From assembly GCF_021130785.1 (NCBI RefSeq), contig NC_060213.1:112445501-112509500 (forward strand): DNA of 64,000 nucleotides, in the 5' to 3' direction. This DNA is from Homalodisca vitripennis (taxonomy: Eukaryota; Arthropoda; Insecta; Hemiptera; Cicadellidae). Below, piece after piece: positions 1 through 11,907 of this stretch. Each line of letters begins with the position of its first letter. The first letter of the stretch is position 1. The position numbers were made by a program, and so were the translations under genes. The notes below the pieces were generated by a model that was not told the DNA's origin, ran no database searches, and saw nothing but the letters and a program-made list of their open reading frames with translations.

Positions 1-1009
1 AGGGTGCAAGAAAGTAAAGGTCATGCAGAGGTAAAGAGACTCTGGGTCGATGTCTTTTATCTGCAAACAACACTATTCTGCACACCCTAAACACTATAAA
101 ACGTTATTTTTCAAGCATTTGTTGTAGTCGACCGTCTAGAGTTGTATTCTATTATGTGATAAGGTACTACGACTACACTATATCAAGGGATGTTTTCGTT
201 CGTGACCATCAGTCTGCCGCATCCCTCATTGATAGCCGAAGGTATTACCGTTCGAACACTAAAAATACTTTTTTAATCTTGTTTAAACTATCACAAAGAC
301 GGTTTCCTTGTTTTCATGAGCTGCTTTGAAAATCTTAAGAGTTGCGGCACATAACACTTTGACTGAATGTTTGTTTTGTTCCTTGGATTACGAGAAGACC
401 TTAACACCACGACTCTGCTTACAACCGGAAGTAATAGTACCTCAGGAACGCCTCAACTGTCTTTAAGTATTCGTTCGGTGAGTTTTTGGAATTATATAAT
501 ACCCTATAATGGCATTTTACACGCCAGTAGTAGTTTTAAACCAGTAAAGGATTCTCGTTTTTTATTAATAGTTCATTATGATTTTATTAATTTTATTATT
601 GTAAACCGTTTGTACAGTATTCATAAAGATGTACACTCAATTAAATACGTGACTTCTTAGTTATTAAGCTTTCCTAACTAACATCATAGTCACATCGTTT
701 AAAAACAGTGATTTCACAATTAACGTCTTAAAGTACTCGTATTTCGGCATCGCTTTATTCAAACAATTAACGAAACTGCCAATAATAAGCAGCCGTCTGT
801 AAAGCGAGTTAAAGCCTTCTCGTAATTTGTTGTCTTTATATGTAGCAACTTAATATTAGCAATTTTAGTTAAATTTTATATACAAAATTACTGTATTGCA
901 ATTTTAATAGTAGCACTTACCGAACTTTTCTGTATACTTTCACCGAATAGATAAACCTCCAGATTCCAAACCACCCTTCGTTCAAATGTGTTATTTATAC
1001 TTTAGATGC
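1..1009. other. intergenic or intronic, nothing recognised
   Basis: AT-rich sequence. The only long open frame (367-660, 97 codons) has no recognisable domain, no splice-site support and a skewed composition, so I do not call a gene here. Confidence 0.5.
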
Positions 1010-1011
1010 TA

Positions 1012-1441
1012 TACATAGCAATTCACGAAGATGTGCAGAAACTGTGGGAGCTAATTTTAAATGTAAAAATAATGCAAAAAGTTTATATAATCACGGGTCC
1101 GGAAATCCTTGGTTAGTAAAAGAAAAAAAATGGAGTGAAAAACAAACTATCCCATCTTTGTGCAACAATAAATTTGTTTTATTGAAGGAGGAGTTTTCCA
1201 ATAATTTTAATTTTCTTAAACAAGGCATTTCGACACCTGCCTATTGCACCTTATATATCGAAAGGCCTCGAGTGAGAAAATTTATTGGAGAATTATGAGT
1301 TTTATTTTATACAAAATAATATAAAATAATTTTGTTATTTCATTAAGAAACAGATCAAAAGTTTTAACAACACTTGTAGAAAATGTTTACATGTAGATTA
1401 AGCTCCCACAGTTTCTGCATGTCTTCGTGAATCACCCTGTA
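1012..1441. mobile_element. short inverted-repeat element (MITE-like), TA-flanked
   Basis: The two ends are inverted copies of each other over about 40 bp. The left arm reads ATTCACGAAGATGTGCAGAA and onward from 1021, and the reverse complement of the right arm (about 1395-1434) matches it closely. The right terminus reads TACAGGGTG on the minus strand; the left terminus (TACATAGCA) is a degraded version. TA dinucleotides lie at 1010-1011 and 1442-1443, as expected for Tc1/mariner-like elements. The 430-bp interior has no transposase, so the element would be non-autonomous. The 84-codon open frame at 1044-1298 lies inside it and looks incidental. Confidence 0.75.
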
Positions 1442-1934
1442 TAACGCAGCTTGTAGGATCGATAAATTGGCAATAAAAGCCCAAAAGCAAGTTTAAAATG
1501 GGTACAAACATTGATCTTATAAATACTTCAGCCAAGCTCGGTATGCCATTTCCTTTCAATGTGTATACAAAAATTCACAACTCCATTATTTTTATAGAAC
1601 CAGAGAAAAACAAAAAGTGTTCTGGAATGCATATAGCATTTACTAAACATTCCGTAACTAACACTTGTTATGCATCTTGGACGGGTTTTGAGATAATAAG
1701 TACATGTAAATCTCATAGCAATAAATAAATAATGTTTAAGTTATCACAAAATCTTACTACTTCCTCCTACTGAACCGGAAGGACTCTTAGCCGTCGTATA
1801 ATAACAAACATTTTATTGTTTTTTTAGGCTAATTGAAAAGGTAATAAGGTTTACAACTAATGTATTAAGCGTTAAAGTCATTAGTATAGTAAAGGATGGT
1901 TCCATTAAGGATAGGAATAGGAAATTCGACGCAC
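1442..1934. other. non-coding stretch between MITE and ankyrin exon
   Basis: No convincing exon. Open frames on both strands (1498-1728 plus, 1528-1716 minus) overlap one another and resemble no family. Later exons of the minus-strand ankyrin gene would be expected in this direction, but I could not identify one. Confidence 0.4.
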
Positions 1935-2066
1935 CTTGTGGAGAGGCGTTAAGCCATTCTTATCCTTGGCGAGAAGGATCTCCCGAGGAACTGGATCTTC
2001 AGTCCTCTTCCTCAGCAGGATCGGGTCGTTGGTGACTGCTGCCGTGTGTACGTCCTTGATTGTTCC
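1935..2066 (-). CDS. ankyrin-repeat protein, one internal exon
   Basis: A 132-nt minus-strand exon of exactly 44 codons, phase 0 at both ends. The acceptor ends in TTACAG (2067 upward) and the donor is CACAAG|GTGCG at 1934. The C-terminal part reads DKNGLTPLHK, the start of a canonical ankyrin repeat (D-x-x-G-x-TPLH); the acidic and basic residues before it resemble the helical end of a preceding repeat. The exon stops just before the Ala that normally follows TPLHx, so the next exon should continue the same repeat. It runs antisense to the ABCB exons and is presumably part of a different gene whose other exons lie outside the window or are too short to see. The repeat fold is secure; the specific protein is not recognised. 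Confidence 0.7.
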
Positions 2067-3098
2067 CTGTAACACAGACGTTTGCAAGAGAATTAATGTT
2101 TTCATACTACAAATTGTTTATAAGTGTGCAAAGATTAGTTAACTTCTAGTAAATATCTTTAGGAACTGGAAAACATATGAACTTATTATGATTAATAAGG
2201 ATAATTGTACCAGGTACTTCTCCCAGAATTCCTCAGATTTTTTTTGTTTCAAGAGGGCGATGTTTTTACTGATTGAAAAGTCCTACACATTCAGTTAGGT
2301 TTTAGTAACCCCTTTGGAACACAAATGAATATCAAAGTGACAGGTTCATCACAGAGTCGTTCCAGTTGACCAACATTGGCATAATTAAAAATCTTTTGAC
2401 TCATCCTGGATTTGTTTTGGTAATTGAGAGGAAGAGAAATCAGTTTTTTTTATGAAAAATGACTTTTTTAAATAAAATAATGGTTTATAAAATGAAATAA
2501 GAAATAAAACAAATGAAAACTGCTGGTTTCAAAACAGAGAACATTATTTTTTCTAAATTAGCACAAGGTAAAGTTGCGGTTTTCGTAATTTTGTATGATT
2601 GGTAAACCATTTAAAAATGTGTAGTTGTATCTATTTAGCTTTTTCAAAAAAGGATACATTTTAAAATTACTTTAACAAGTATATTTAAAATCAAAATAAC
2701 ACTTAGTTTTCATTATTTACGGCGTTAACAGTGACAGTAAAACATGAATGTTTTACGTAATTAAATAAAAGGCACATAGTTCCTTTATTAGTAAGACCTT
2801 TGATGTATTAGTAAAAAGGAGGCAGAAGGTCGGGGATAATTTCAAGTAGTTCTGAGATTCGACACTAGGGCTGCGCCACATAACTTTAGTACTTGAGGCT
2901 CTCACTCCACAGATGGCAGCTCGATCGCTCACTTTTGCCATACATCAATTTATAGCATTGGATGTTATCTCTTGTGTAACTAATATAATCAACTGTAATA
3001 TATTGTAATCATTTCATTTGTTTTTTAATTGTGTCATTAAATTATACACAATTGATGAATAAACTAATATATTTATTTGAGTTTTATGTTTGTTTCAG
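2067..3098. other. non-coding, AT-rich
   Basis: No supported gene. A minus-strand open frame at 2753-2941 begins with Met and is unusually GC-rich near 2880-2940, but it has no recognisable domain. Confidence 0.4.
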
Positions 3099-3147
3099 GG
3101 GCTCGGATGAACCAATGCCTGAAAGCTTCGAAGTCCTCGGTCATTTG
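3099..3147 (+). CDS. possible N-terminal micro-exon of the ABCB transporter
   Basis: A 49-nt segment lies between a good acceptor (TGTTTCAG, ends 3098) and a good donor (TTG|GTGAGC at 3148). Read from 3100 it gives GSDEPMPESFEVLGHL and ends in phase 0, which is the phase at which the first clear ABCB exon (7888) begins. Joined, the boundary would read ...GHL-YRFATK..., resembling the cytoplasmic N-terminal segment just before TM1 of ABCB proteins. Evidence is the two splice sites and the phase match; the peptide itself is too short to assign. The upstream exon with the start codon is not visible. Confidence 0.42.
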
Positions 3148-5269
3148 GTGAGCACTGTAGTTTAAATTTAAATCAGTATGGAATGTTGTGTGTATATTGT
3201 TACATATAAAATAATATTTAAATCTTACAACTTACAGTATTTAAATTTCGAAAATTATAATTTATATTCCCATTTGCACTAAATTCCATGTTGTGTACAT
3301 AAACAGTCAGAAACAATTAGTATAACAGGCTGTTAAACTTTACAGCTCTAAATAAGCACAAATTCCTTATTTTTTGTGTTTTTTAACCATTTTTAATACT
3401 AAAGTTAAAAAAAAATATTAATATACTTTATACCAAGAAAATTAAAAAACTTTCTTTGCTCAAGTAAAAGCTTTTTACTTGCTTTAACACCGTTTATTAC
3501 GCTATTGTGTTACTAAGAAATTATTACTGCTCTGTATAACCTCTAGATTAATTAATACTAAACTTCTCTACATTTTTTAAATATCCAGTAATGAAAAGGG
3601 CTGCTTTTAATTCAACAATACTATTTTTTTACACGTAATACTACAGAATCATGGTCCCGCCAAGTCAACATAACTTATCGGTGACTCTATAATTAAACTT
3701 TAAAATAAACAAGATACAAAATTACATTACAGTTTAATAAATTGTGTGTTTTGCTATGTTTATGCGCTCGTGTATGTACATAGTGTATGGGTTTGTGTGT
3801 GTGTTTAGTTAGTTTAGATGTAAGCTGAGTAGTCAGCTCATGTTGTGTTGTGGTAAGCTATTTTTGTACTGCCTCTCTAAAAACCCTGAAGTTTCTCAAG
3901 TTTTCAATTTCATCTAGAAGTAAGTTAAAATAATATGGAACATAAAACACGGAGGAACTAAGTAACTGTATGCCCCAGTTATATATTACTAGTGCTCTAC
4001 AACCATTCACTCTAATTGTTCACTCAATGCATGTTGCTTTTAATATATTTCTTCACATTCGCCTTTTTGTTAGGTCTTACAGCTGCACAATTTACCCTAT
4101 GTACAAACAATACAAAACGTGTTCTCTCCAAAATAATTATGATTTACCATTGTACTGTATATTTTCATTGTTAACGTTTATTATACTGTCATTTAAATTT
4201 CACATCTTTTATTTGTATTTTACTTGGTGACGTGGGGTAAAAAGTATCTAAAGGCCGTGCACATGAATATTGGACTTCTAACTGCTATTTTGATTAAATT
4301 AGGTCTCTTATACGTGATTTTTATGCATTTGGTGTTTCCTAAATAGGCTTCATCCTGCACCCCCTCTAATTGCACTGCAATGCAATATCAATAGTATTTG
4401 CTACTTTGCAATCGCAAAGGTAATATGAGAGCTTAAGAGTAATATTTTTATGTAATGGTGAGTAACATGGAATCGAAACTCTCAGTGTTGTGGTCAAGGC
4501 TTAAAGAGGATAGGCTTGTATGTGGTTTTAGACTGCCACACTTGAGATTCAATTTTATTTCACTCTCCCATTTTCTCATCTCATAGGCCTGGCAAAGCTA
4601 TGGATATAAGGACGGTTATACTGACCTAATTTCGAAGGCCTGAAATGAAAATCGATATCTACACAAACTCTTGATGTTAACAAATATAATACAAGTAAGT
4701 GAACCAATAAGAGTAACAATTGCCTTGTTTAGACGACTTGATAGTGGACAAGAAGACTGGACATCGATGTACCTATACACTACAGGATGATTTTGTTATG
4801 TTTTTTCTCTCTAATGATAAGAAACTGACAAACCTCCCATTTTGCTGTTCTAAAAGGACCAAGCAACTGCATTTAACACTTAGGGAGTCCTAAAAAATCC
4901 AACAGTCATCCCCCACAGTAGACTAGAGCTATAGATCTACCTATCCTTGTACCCCAATTTCTCAACATTGTGTTTAGTGATGTGCCGCTCCTTGACATCC
5001 ATAGGGTTGCCCAGATGTATTTGACACATCGGTTTTGCTGTATTCAGAGTAGTTTCAACTGGAAAGTATAACCCAGAAGAGTCAGAATTGAGAGTTTTTG
5101 TTATTACACCTTACACTGTTTTGCAGAGATGTTTCCAAGGTTTATGAAAATCGTCGTTCCTTCTAGTGCTGAGATTAATTGGGATGGTGCAATGAGAATG
5201 AATGTGGTCGACTATATTGAGCATTGTACGCATTGTACACTCGTATCATAATGAGTGTTAAAAAATGTT
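3148..5269. other. putative intron, no gene seen
   Basis: AT-rich, with low-complexity runs and a TG-rich stretch near 3780-3810. The open frame at 3970-4230 is hydrophobic by composition but has no family resemblance or splice support. Confidence 0.4.
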
Positions 5270-6932
5270 TTATGAACAGGCCTCGAATGGTTCTCAAAGG
5301 TAACGAGAGAGAAAGCACCTTGGGAAATGATGTTATATTTCTTGAACTCAGGATAGAGCTGCATTTAAGGTGTTAATAAACGGATTAGATGCAAGTTATC
5401 CGAGAGAATTCTGGACTGATCTCAAGAAGTTTTGGATCCAATATTGGGATACAACCATTGGGCTTTAAGTGAAATAAATAAATATTTTGATGAAGCGTCA
5501 GTACAATTGAAGCTAACGGCTTAAACATTAATTTTTCCAGAGTTAACAAGGAAGCTGATACGATGGCCAACTTGAAATTATCTGCAATGATTAATGGTTA
5601 TGTATAATAAAAACTGTATGAAATAAAGTAATAACTATGGGTAGTGGCAAATTTTCTATATAAATGGTTAAAGTAGTAAGTCATAGTGTTACATGTTGTG
5701 AATAAATCAGTTACTGACGTGGTGTTTCCTCACAATTCGAGAGTATTATTCATTACCTAAGTCAGCCATCTTTCCTAGAGGTAAACTGTTAAAACCAACT
5801 TCAATTTTTATAAATTAATAATATCTTTCCAGGTGATGGAACACACTAAACATCATAATACTCCACCTGAAACTCAGTCTCGCTTTAGAAACAATCACGA
5901 ACCTTTTATTTCTTTGATGCAAAAAACAGATGAAATTCTAATTTCTGTGTATAGGTATGTCTCATGGACTTTGTCTTGGTCCTGTTTTGTTTCATTCGTG
6001 CACTTACGACTTGTCTACGTTTCTACAAGCGGACGATGTGTTATGAACCTGGTACGTTCGAGAGGCCATTGCTGCTATAAACTCAGACCTTAGTAATATC
6101 AGAAAATAATCTCTTGACAATGGTTTAAGGCTCAACGTAGACAAATGTTCTCTCCTTCATGTTTGTCCAACATTCTCACAGAGGCCATTGCTGCTATAAA
6201 CTCAGACCTTAGTAATATCAGAAAATAATCTCTTGACAATGGTTTAAGGCTCAACGTAGACAAATGTTCTCTCCTTCATGTTTGTCCAACATTCTCACAG
6301 AGGCCATTGCTGCTATAAACTCAGACCTTAGTAATATCAGAAAATAATCTCTTGACAATGGTTTAAGGCTCAACGTAGACAAATGTTCTCTCCTTCATGT
6401 TTGTCCAACATTCTCACAGAGGCCATTGCTGCTATAAACTCAGACCTTAGTAATATCAGTAAATAATCTCTTGACAATGGTTTAAGGCTCAACGTAGACA
6501 AATGTTCTCTCCTTCATGTTTGTCCAACATTCTCACAGAGGCCATTGCTGCTATAAACTCAGACCTTAGTAATATCAGAAAATAATCTCTTGACAATGGT
6601 TTAAGGCTCAACGTAGACAAGTGTTCTCTCCTTCATGTTTGTCCAACATTCTCACAGAGGCCTTGATGGGTAGAGGTGTTGGAATTGCTGACAGTGTATT
6701 CTTGGCTAGTGTAACTGAAATAATACGAACTCTCGGCGCTTTGCTTGATAGCAATCTAACATATCCGATTACGCCACTCAAGCTGTCCAATGTGGACTTG
6801 ACACGCGATATGATTGGACAGGTACAGAAGTGTGCTGCTCAAATTTTGTATTCTCAACCTCGTGCAGTGGATGGTTTATTTCTTTCTTGGCTATTGCTAT
6901 CATGCGTAAAGCAGCGCCACATAGCAGAGTGA
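5270..6932 (+). mobile_element. jockey-like LINE fragment with internal tandem expansion
   Basis: Broken reverse transcriptase of a non-LTR retrotransposon. Around 5380-5490 the frame resembles the linker before RT (a Pro-Arg-Glu-Phe-Trp motif and an Asn-Lys-Tyr-Phe further on). From about 5953 it reads LGPVLF followed by a YADD-box relic (QADD near 6030), then INSDL and the thumb-proximal NGLRLNVDKC. The C-terminal side (6662-6790) reads LGALLDSNLTY, typical of LINE RTs. In-frame stops and frame changes occur throughout, so it is a relic. A 119-bp part of RT is tandemly repeated inside it. The segment 5833-5950 is not obviously RT and is bounded by splice-like sites. Confidence 0.7.
6061..6655 (+). 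repeat. five tandem copies of a 119-bp RT segment
   Basis: The unit starts AGAGGCCATTGCTGC at 6061, 6180, 6299, 6418 and 6537, exactly 119 bp apart; a sixth partial start at 6656 (AGAGGCC) then diverges. Copies are nearly identical (one A-to-T change in the fourth, one A-to-G in the fifth), so the expansion is recent or was homogenised. Each unit encodes the same stretch of LINE RT. Since 119 is not a multiple of 3 the reading frame rotates through the array. Confidence 0.95.
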
Positions 6933-7887
6933 CGTCAACCAATTTTAGTGACTTCGTAGTCCTACTTTTCATATTATTTTCAACTTTTAACAATGGAAGC
7001 TGTCTTTAAGATATTAATGTGTTACATATACCACAATCTCTCCTATCACACAAGAAACGTCAGTTCCTGAATGAGAGAATTTTTTTTTTCAAAAGAAATC
7101 TCAACCCACCATGATTGTTTGCTTAATTTTTAGTGCTTCGGCTCTAAATCAATCAATGACCGTTCACTTGATCCAAAAACTTTTATTTAGCTCATTTTAA
7201 TCTAAACTTACAATATAATTGAAATACGGCGCTTTTAACGATTTCGCAATGATTTTGCTATTATATAGTTTGGATAAGATACTTTGCTGTAATACTTAAT
7301 GTAATATTAGATTAAGTTAGCTACATTTTATAACTTAGTAATTCAACAGAGATTAATAATAACTTTGAGTTCCATAGTTTTTATTGTTCAATTTTATTAT
7401 ATTATATATTTACCTTTTATTCAGTATTTATTTGGACCATGAATTAACTTGAGTTAACTGAAAACAGTAAACGTAATAAGAAATGCTTGTTGATAAAACA
7501 CACTATTTATTCATAACATTCAGTATAGAATAAGTTAAAGATATCATAAATTAAGAGTATAAGGGCCCTATGAAATTTGTAGTCATTAACGTACCAAAAT
7601 AGGCTGGGTTTCATTATAAACTCCCACCAGTAGCAATTTGCATAATTTACATTGAGAGTGACGTAATCGCAACTGAATGGTGTGTACAATTATAAAACAG
7701 AGTTTTAAAATTATCGACATTGAATTAGTTTTGCTTTCTGTTTATATAAAATATGTCTTGAACAGAATATTTTCAAAATAAAAATACCGTATTACACAAC
7801 TTATTCTTTCACAGTTTTTACCCCCAATGTGTAATAGGGTTTGGGATCTTTATGAACTTTTTCTAAACTAGAGCTACAATGTTTCAG
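6933..7887. other. putative intron upstream of ABCB exon, no gene seen
   Basis: AT-rich sequence ending in the acceptor tract before 7888. No RNA gene or coding similarity recognised. Confidence 0.4.
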
Positions 7888-8022
7888 TACCGTTTTGCGA
7901 CGAAGGGGGACGTTTTCTTGCTCAGCATCGGTGTCCTGGCGGCCGTAACACATGGAGCGAGCTTTCCTGTGCTGGCAGTCCTATTCGGCAGAATGGTAGA
8001 CAGCTTCTTAGTCGCCTTAAAG
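7888..8022 (+). CDS. ABCB transporter exon: TM1 region
   Basis: Exon of 45 codons between acceptor AATGTTTCAG and donor AAG|GTAATG, phase 0 at both ends. It reads YRFATKGDVFLLSIGVLAA and continues through a hydrophobic helix to FGRMVDSF. This is the hallmark opening of the first transmembrane domain of full-size ABCB exporters (P-glycoprotein/Mdr): an aromatic/basic elbow helix, TM1, then the start of the first extracellular loop. These proteins are plasma-membrane ATP-driven exporters of hydrophobic compounds. The next exon lies 20 kb downstream, with an endogenous retrovirus in between. A Met codon occurs seven bases before the acceptor, but the good acceptor and upstream stops make an internal exon more likely. 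Confidence 0.85.
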
Positions 8023-8129
8023 GTAATGACTTCAAATTAAATTTAACCACGTAAATTTTTTGGGGAGTAAGTATTGTTTCTTATAAAAAAATTATAAAAG
8101 TTACGATAAAATTACATTTAATATTTGTG

Positions 8130-8790
8130 AAGCAAAACATCCTTTTATCAATATCCTTATTTTTGTATCAATATAAATTAAACTACATAATTTATGTCTT
8201 ATTATTAACCCGACCTAGCTTGATAACCAAGCTCTATGATATACTAATGGTTGGGCATTGTTAATTAAATAACGTGCAGCCTGTTAATAGGCTACTAAAT
8301 AGTTTCTCATATTTGTCAATGCGTTAATAATTGTTTTTAACTTGATGATTCCGCTCAACATAAAATTCTTATTAATTTCCATCAACGAGTACCAAAAAAA
8401 ATGGCTCAAACCGAATCAAGAGTTGACCGACAATAATAAATGTAAATTAAACATATTTGTATCGATATAATAAACTACACAATTTATGTCCTATTTTTCA
8501 ACCCGACCTAGTTCGATAACCGAATAGTAGTACTGATAATAATGATCAGACAGTGTTAATTAATATAACAATTTTGCTTCGATACGAAAATTTAATTTCG
8601 TGTAGCCTGTTAATAACCTACTAAACAGTTTTTCATATCTGTGGTTACGACAATCATATGTTTTTTTTTTCTAATATTTAATAATTCTGCTGAACATAAT
8701 ATTCCTAGCAATTTCCATCAGTGGGTACCAGATGAAATGGCTCAAACCGAATAGTCGAGAAACTGTTGACCGACAATAATAAATTTAAAA
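8130..8790. repeat. diverged direct duplication of about 320 bp
   Basis: Two neighbouring stretches (about 8160-8440 and 8465-8790) share ordered blocks: CGACCTAG...GATAACC, GTGCAGCCTGTTAATA or GTGTAGCCTGTTAATA, TTTCCATCA, ATGGCTCAAACCGAAT and GTTGACCGACAATAATAAA. Many substitutions and indels separate the copies. No coding content is seen; it may be two copies of an old non-coding transposon. Confidence 0.75.
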
Positions 8791-9437
8791 CAAAATTTCA
8801 GTTCAGACTTTGTACTAACACGGAATAGAAATCACAACTTATAAATCAATAGAGTGGTTAGTGTTTTGTTAAAAACCTTGCATGCTGTACCATGGTTCAT
8901 GGGTACGCTGTATTTTAAAACAGTCATACATGGAACCAGAATGTAGGTGGATATAAATATCACCCTGGGGCACTTTAATTTACGGTGGCAACAGGTGGAA
9001 GCCCCCTAAATCCCCCCACCCACTCTCTCACCCCTCGACACAGAACTGTGTGGTGGAGCCGCGAGAACACTGTTGTGTAATTGGCAGTAGGCGGCTTATC
9101 ATTAAAGCTCTCTCTTTGATGTTGCGGCTAATAAATTCATGTGTCTCTCCGGAAAAACCGCGTATTAATTACTTCCATCATTGTTAGAGGTTTTCCGTTT
9201 AAGTTAGTAGTTTTCCACCTGCAGTTTTGTATACTCCAGAGCAAATTAACTAATTAAGTAGTCTTTTGGAATAAAATGTTATTTTCTTAATATATTATAA
9301 AACAATGTAATTATTACTTGTAGCTCATTTGATTTCCGGAACATACGGAAAAGACATTTTACAACACCCCCCCCCCTCGGCAAATAAAGGAAAAACTGGG
9401 TCTGTGTCCTGAGCGATAGGCTTCAATAATGCTCAGC

Positions 9438-9449
9438 CAAATACCATCG
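9438..9449. repeat. left flanking direct repeat of the endogenous retrovirus
   Basis: CAAATACCATCG precedes the 5' LTR, with one extra G (9450) before TGTTAGCG. The same 12 bases follow the 3' LTR at 23056-23067. It behaves as a target-site duplication but is longer than the 4-6 bp usual for Ty3/gypsy integrases. Confidence 0.75.
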
Positions 9450-9450
9450 G

Positions 9451-10275
9451 TGTTAGCGCCCCAAAGCTTCAACAAATAAATTAATTTAAACTAATATTTA
9501 AACTGAGAATTCTGCGAAAATTTACATAACATTAATTTAGTGACTACTTCTAATCTCTATTTAGAATGGAAGTCAAGACCTCCACAAGGTGTAATAATGC
9601 CACCGTACACATTAAGTGCCATCCGGAATAATATAGTGAAATATAGGCGCTGAGCCGACTTCAGAGAGAAGGGGGCAGGGAATTTTTCCACAGCCTGCAG
9701 GTGCATTAAAAACCTTAAAGCTAACGACCTGGTGTTGCCGCAGACACGTGTAAGGAATCCGCTGACATCAGCGAAGAGCTGTGTTCAACGCAGGCCTCGA
9801 GCCGTCCAAAGTACCATGTAGTTTTTTGTTAATTAATTACTGGTGAATCGTTGGCGGCAGCACACCTGATGGACAACCACCAGGGAAGAACTGGCGCTCT
9901 GATTGGTCGGGGGCCAAGAGAGAAGGGAAGGGCATCACTGGAGGCGAACTTAGAGCAGGAAGTCGTAAAAATTGGTTCGGGATGCGGTAGATCATAATTT
10001 CGGCTCCTCTCTCTACAATTCTCTAATTCTATTGTTCTAGAGCCAAATTCTAAATTTTCAATCATGTCGTTAATTTTTAATTCAATTAGTTTTTAATCTT
10101 TTGTTATCTTAATCTAAATCTCTAATCACAAACGTTCGAAATTAAACAAGTAAGATTTTATTCCGACTTCGCTGTTTTATTTCTAAAGTTCGACCTTTCC
10201 TCGCCGCGAACTCAAGAACGAAGATCCCTACTTTTGTCACCCACTGGGCAAACTACAGGTCGGCGGCAGATCACA
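9451..10275 (+). repeat. 5' LTR
   Basis: Begins TGTTAGCGCC and ends GATCACA, giving TGT...ACA termini. It aligns along its whole length to 22242-23055. Differences are a few substitutions and several one-base length changes in homopolymers. The right boundary is where the two copies stop matching, immediately before the primer-binding site. Confidence 0.92.
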
Positions 10276-10277
10276 TC

Positions 10278-10294
10278 TGGTGTCAGGTGTGGGG
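10278..10294 (+). promoter_or_regulatory. primer-binding site, tRNA-Leu-like
   Basis: TGGTGTCAGGTGTGGGG starts two bases after the 5' LTR. TGG complements the CCA end of tRNA, and TGGTGTCAGG matches the complement of a typical tRNA-Leu acceptor end from general knowledge. The tRNA assignment is an inference; the position is right for minus-strand DNA priming. Confidence 0.65.
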
Positions 10295-11907
10295 TTGGTA
10301 CAGACTGCAAGAACGTCACCGAGGTAACTGCGAGGTAAGTGATTAAATTAATAAACGCAGCATTAGTCTCTAAACTTTTTAAACTTTTTAAACTTAATTT
10401 CACTTTAATAGACTGAAACGTAATTTTACAAAACATTTCTTTGGATTATTAGAATAATTGAAATAGAAATTACTGGCGGCCAATTAACCACGTTAGAAGT
10501 TTCTGACCCCCCCCCCTTTCCGCATTGTTAAAGTGCGCGTTCATAATGGCGTGATTTGTGAATGAACATTACGGAATAGGTAGTGTAAAAATTAATTTAC
10601 TAAAGAGTTTTGTTTAGAGAGAGAGAGGAAAAAAATTATAACGGTATATTAACTTATAATTATTGCTGGAGACCGGGGGAGTATTAATTTGTGAGTTACA
10701 TTATTTTAATTTTCAACTGTAATAGCTAATAACAGAATTAGACTACGCATCGAGAATGGCCGTGGTTGTTGAGCGAAAGTGACGCTCGAGGTGGCTGTGT
10801 AACTGCGCATGAGATACGTTTTCATTGTTTGACTCTGTAAAAATACGGTCAGCGACGGCACCACTTATAGATAGAAGGGGGTTACCGATCTTAAGCTATA
10901 CATTGTAATGTGGATGGTGACCAATAGCGAAACAGTTGTTTGAAAATATAAAATCATTAAGGAATAAGCGTTTATAGAATATATTAATACAATAAACCTA
11001 ATCATTAGAGGCCTTCTCTTTAAAATTAACCTAGTCTTATTTGCATGTGGAAATTTGACGACATAACTAAATTAAGTAGGAGGCCTATGAGTGAGTTGGA
11101 TAACGCCTGGGGCTTAGTGGAAGTAAGCCATTGATTGGAATCAATTGAAAAAAAAATAATAGCTATAGATTGATCTTATAATTGTGAAAACTTGATTAAA
11201 TTGATTTAAAATTAATGTAATTTAATATTGCAAAGTAAATATTTAAAAAAAAGAAATAGTAAGTAGCTAAAAGATCAGTTTCATTTCACCGGCTTACTTC
11301 TGCTATCAGGTCAAAGGGCCCAATTAACTCCGATCTCCTTAGGAATTAAGTACCATAATTAATTAATTGTATCTGGTTTGACTTGTAAACTTTTGTAAGA
11401 AGATAAATTCCTAGTATAACGACGAAAATTGATTGGACTTAGAATAATTCAACGTAGACGCACCTAGTATGCGGGGAAGAATAGTGCAATTCCAATTTTT
11501 CGGAAATAATCGTGTTTTTGGGCTAAGGACTTAGCCGAATTTTCAGAAAAGTGGGAATTTCCTTAAATCTTTTAACAGACGGCTTGTGATCTTTTGAGAT
11601 TTAAATATGTGGATTTAATTAGACTTTTGCCGCGATGGGACTTTGGGAATTCGCGCTGGGAACTTAACAGCATCCTAGTAAACTTTTAATTGGACTTTAA
11701 TTTTTTTTTTCATTTTTAATTATTTTCTCTTAAAACCCGACAACATACGGACTTTGTTGTGTGAGCCCCCGACGGACGCAGTAATAATTGATTGGGATTT
11801 ATAAATTCATCTTCTTTATTTTTTTTATTGATGGGGACTTAGGGAATATACCTCGTTTTGTAATTTGAAGGAAATAATTACATTGATTAGCCTGTTCGGT
11901 AGATGTT
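10295..11907 (+). other. ERV 5' leader, non-coding
   Basis: About 1.6 kb between the primer-binding site and the first gag-like frame. It has poly-C (10507-10515), GA repeats (10617-10628) and many stops in all frames. No domain is recognised. It may contain packaging signals or a decayed N-terminal part of gag. Confidence 0.55.

Noticed and set aside
2753..2941. Minus-strand frame starting MAKVSDRAA as first exon of the ankyrin gene
   Set aside because: No donor or phase agreement with the exon at 2066 could be shown, and no domain.
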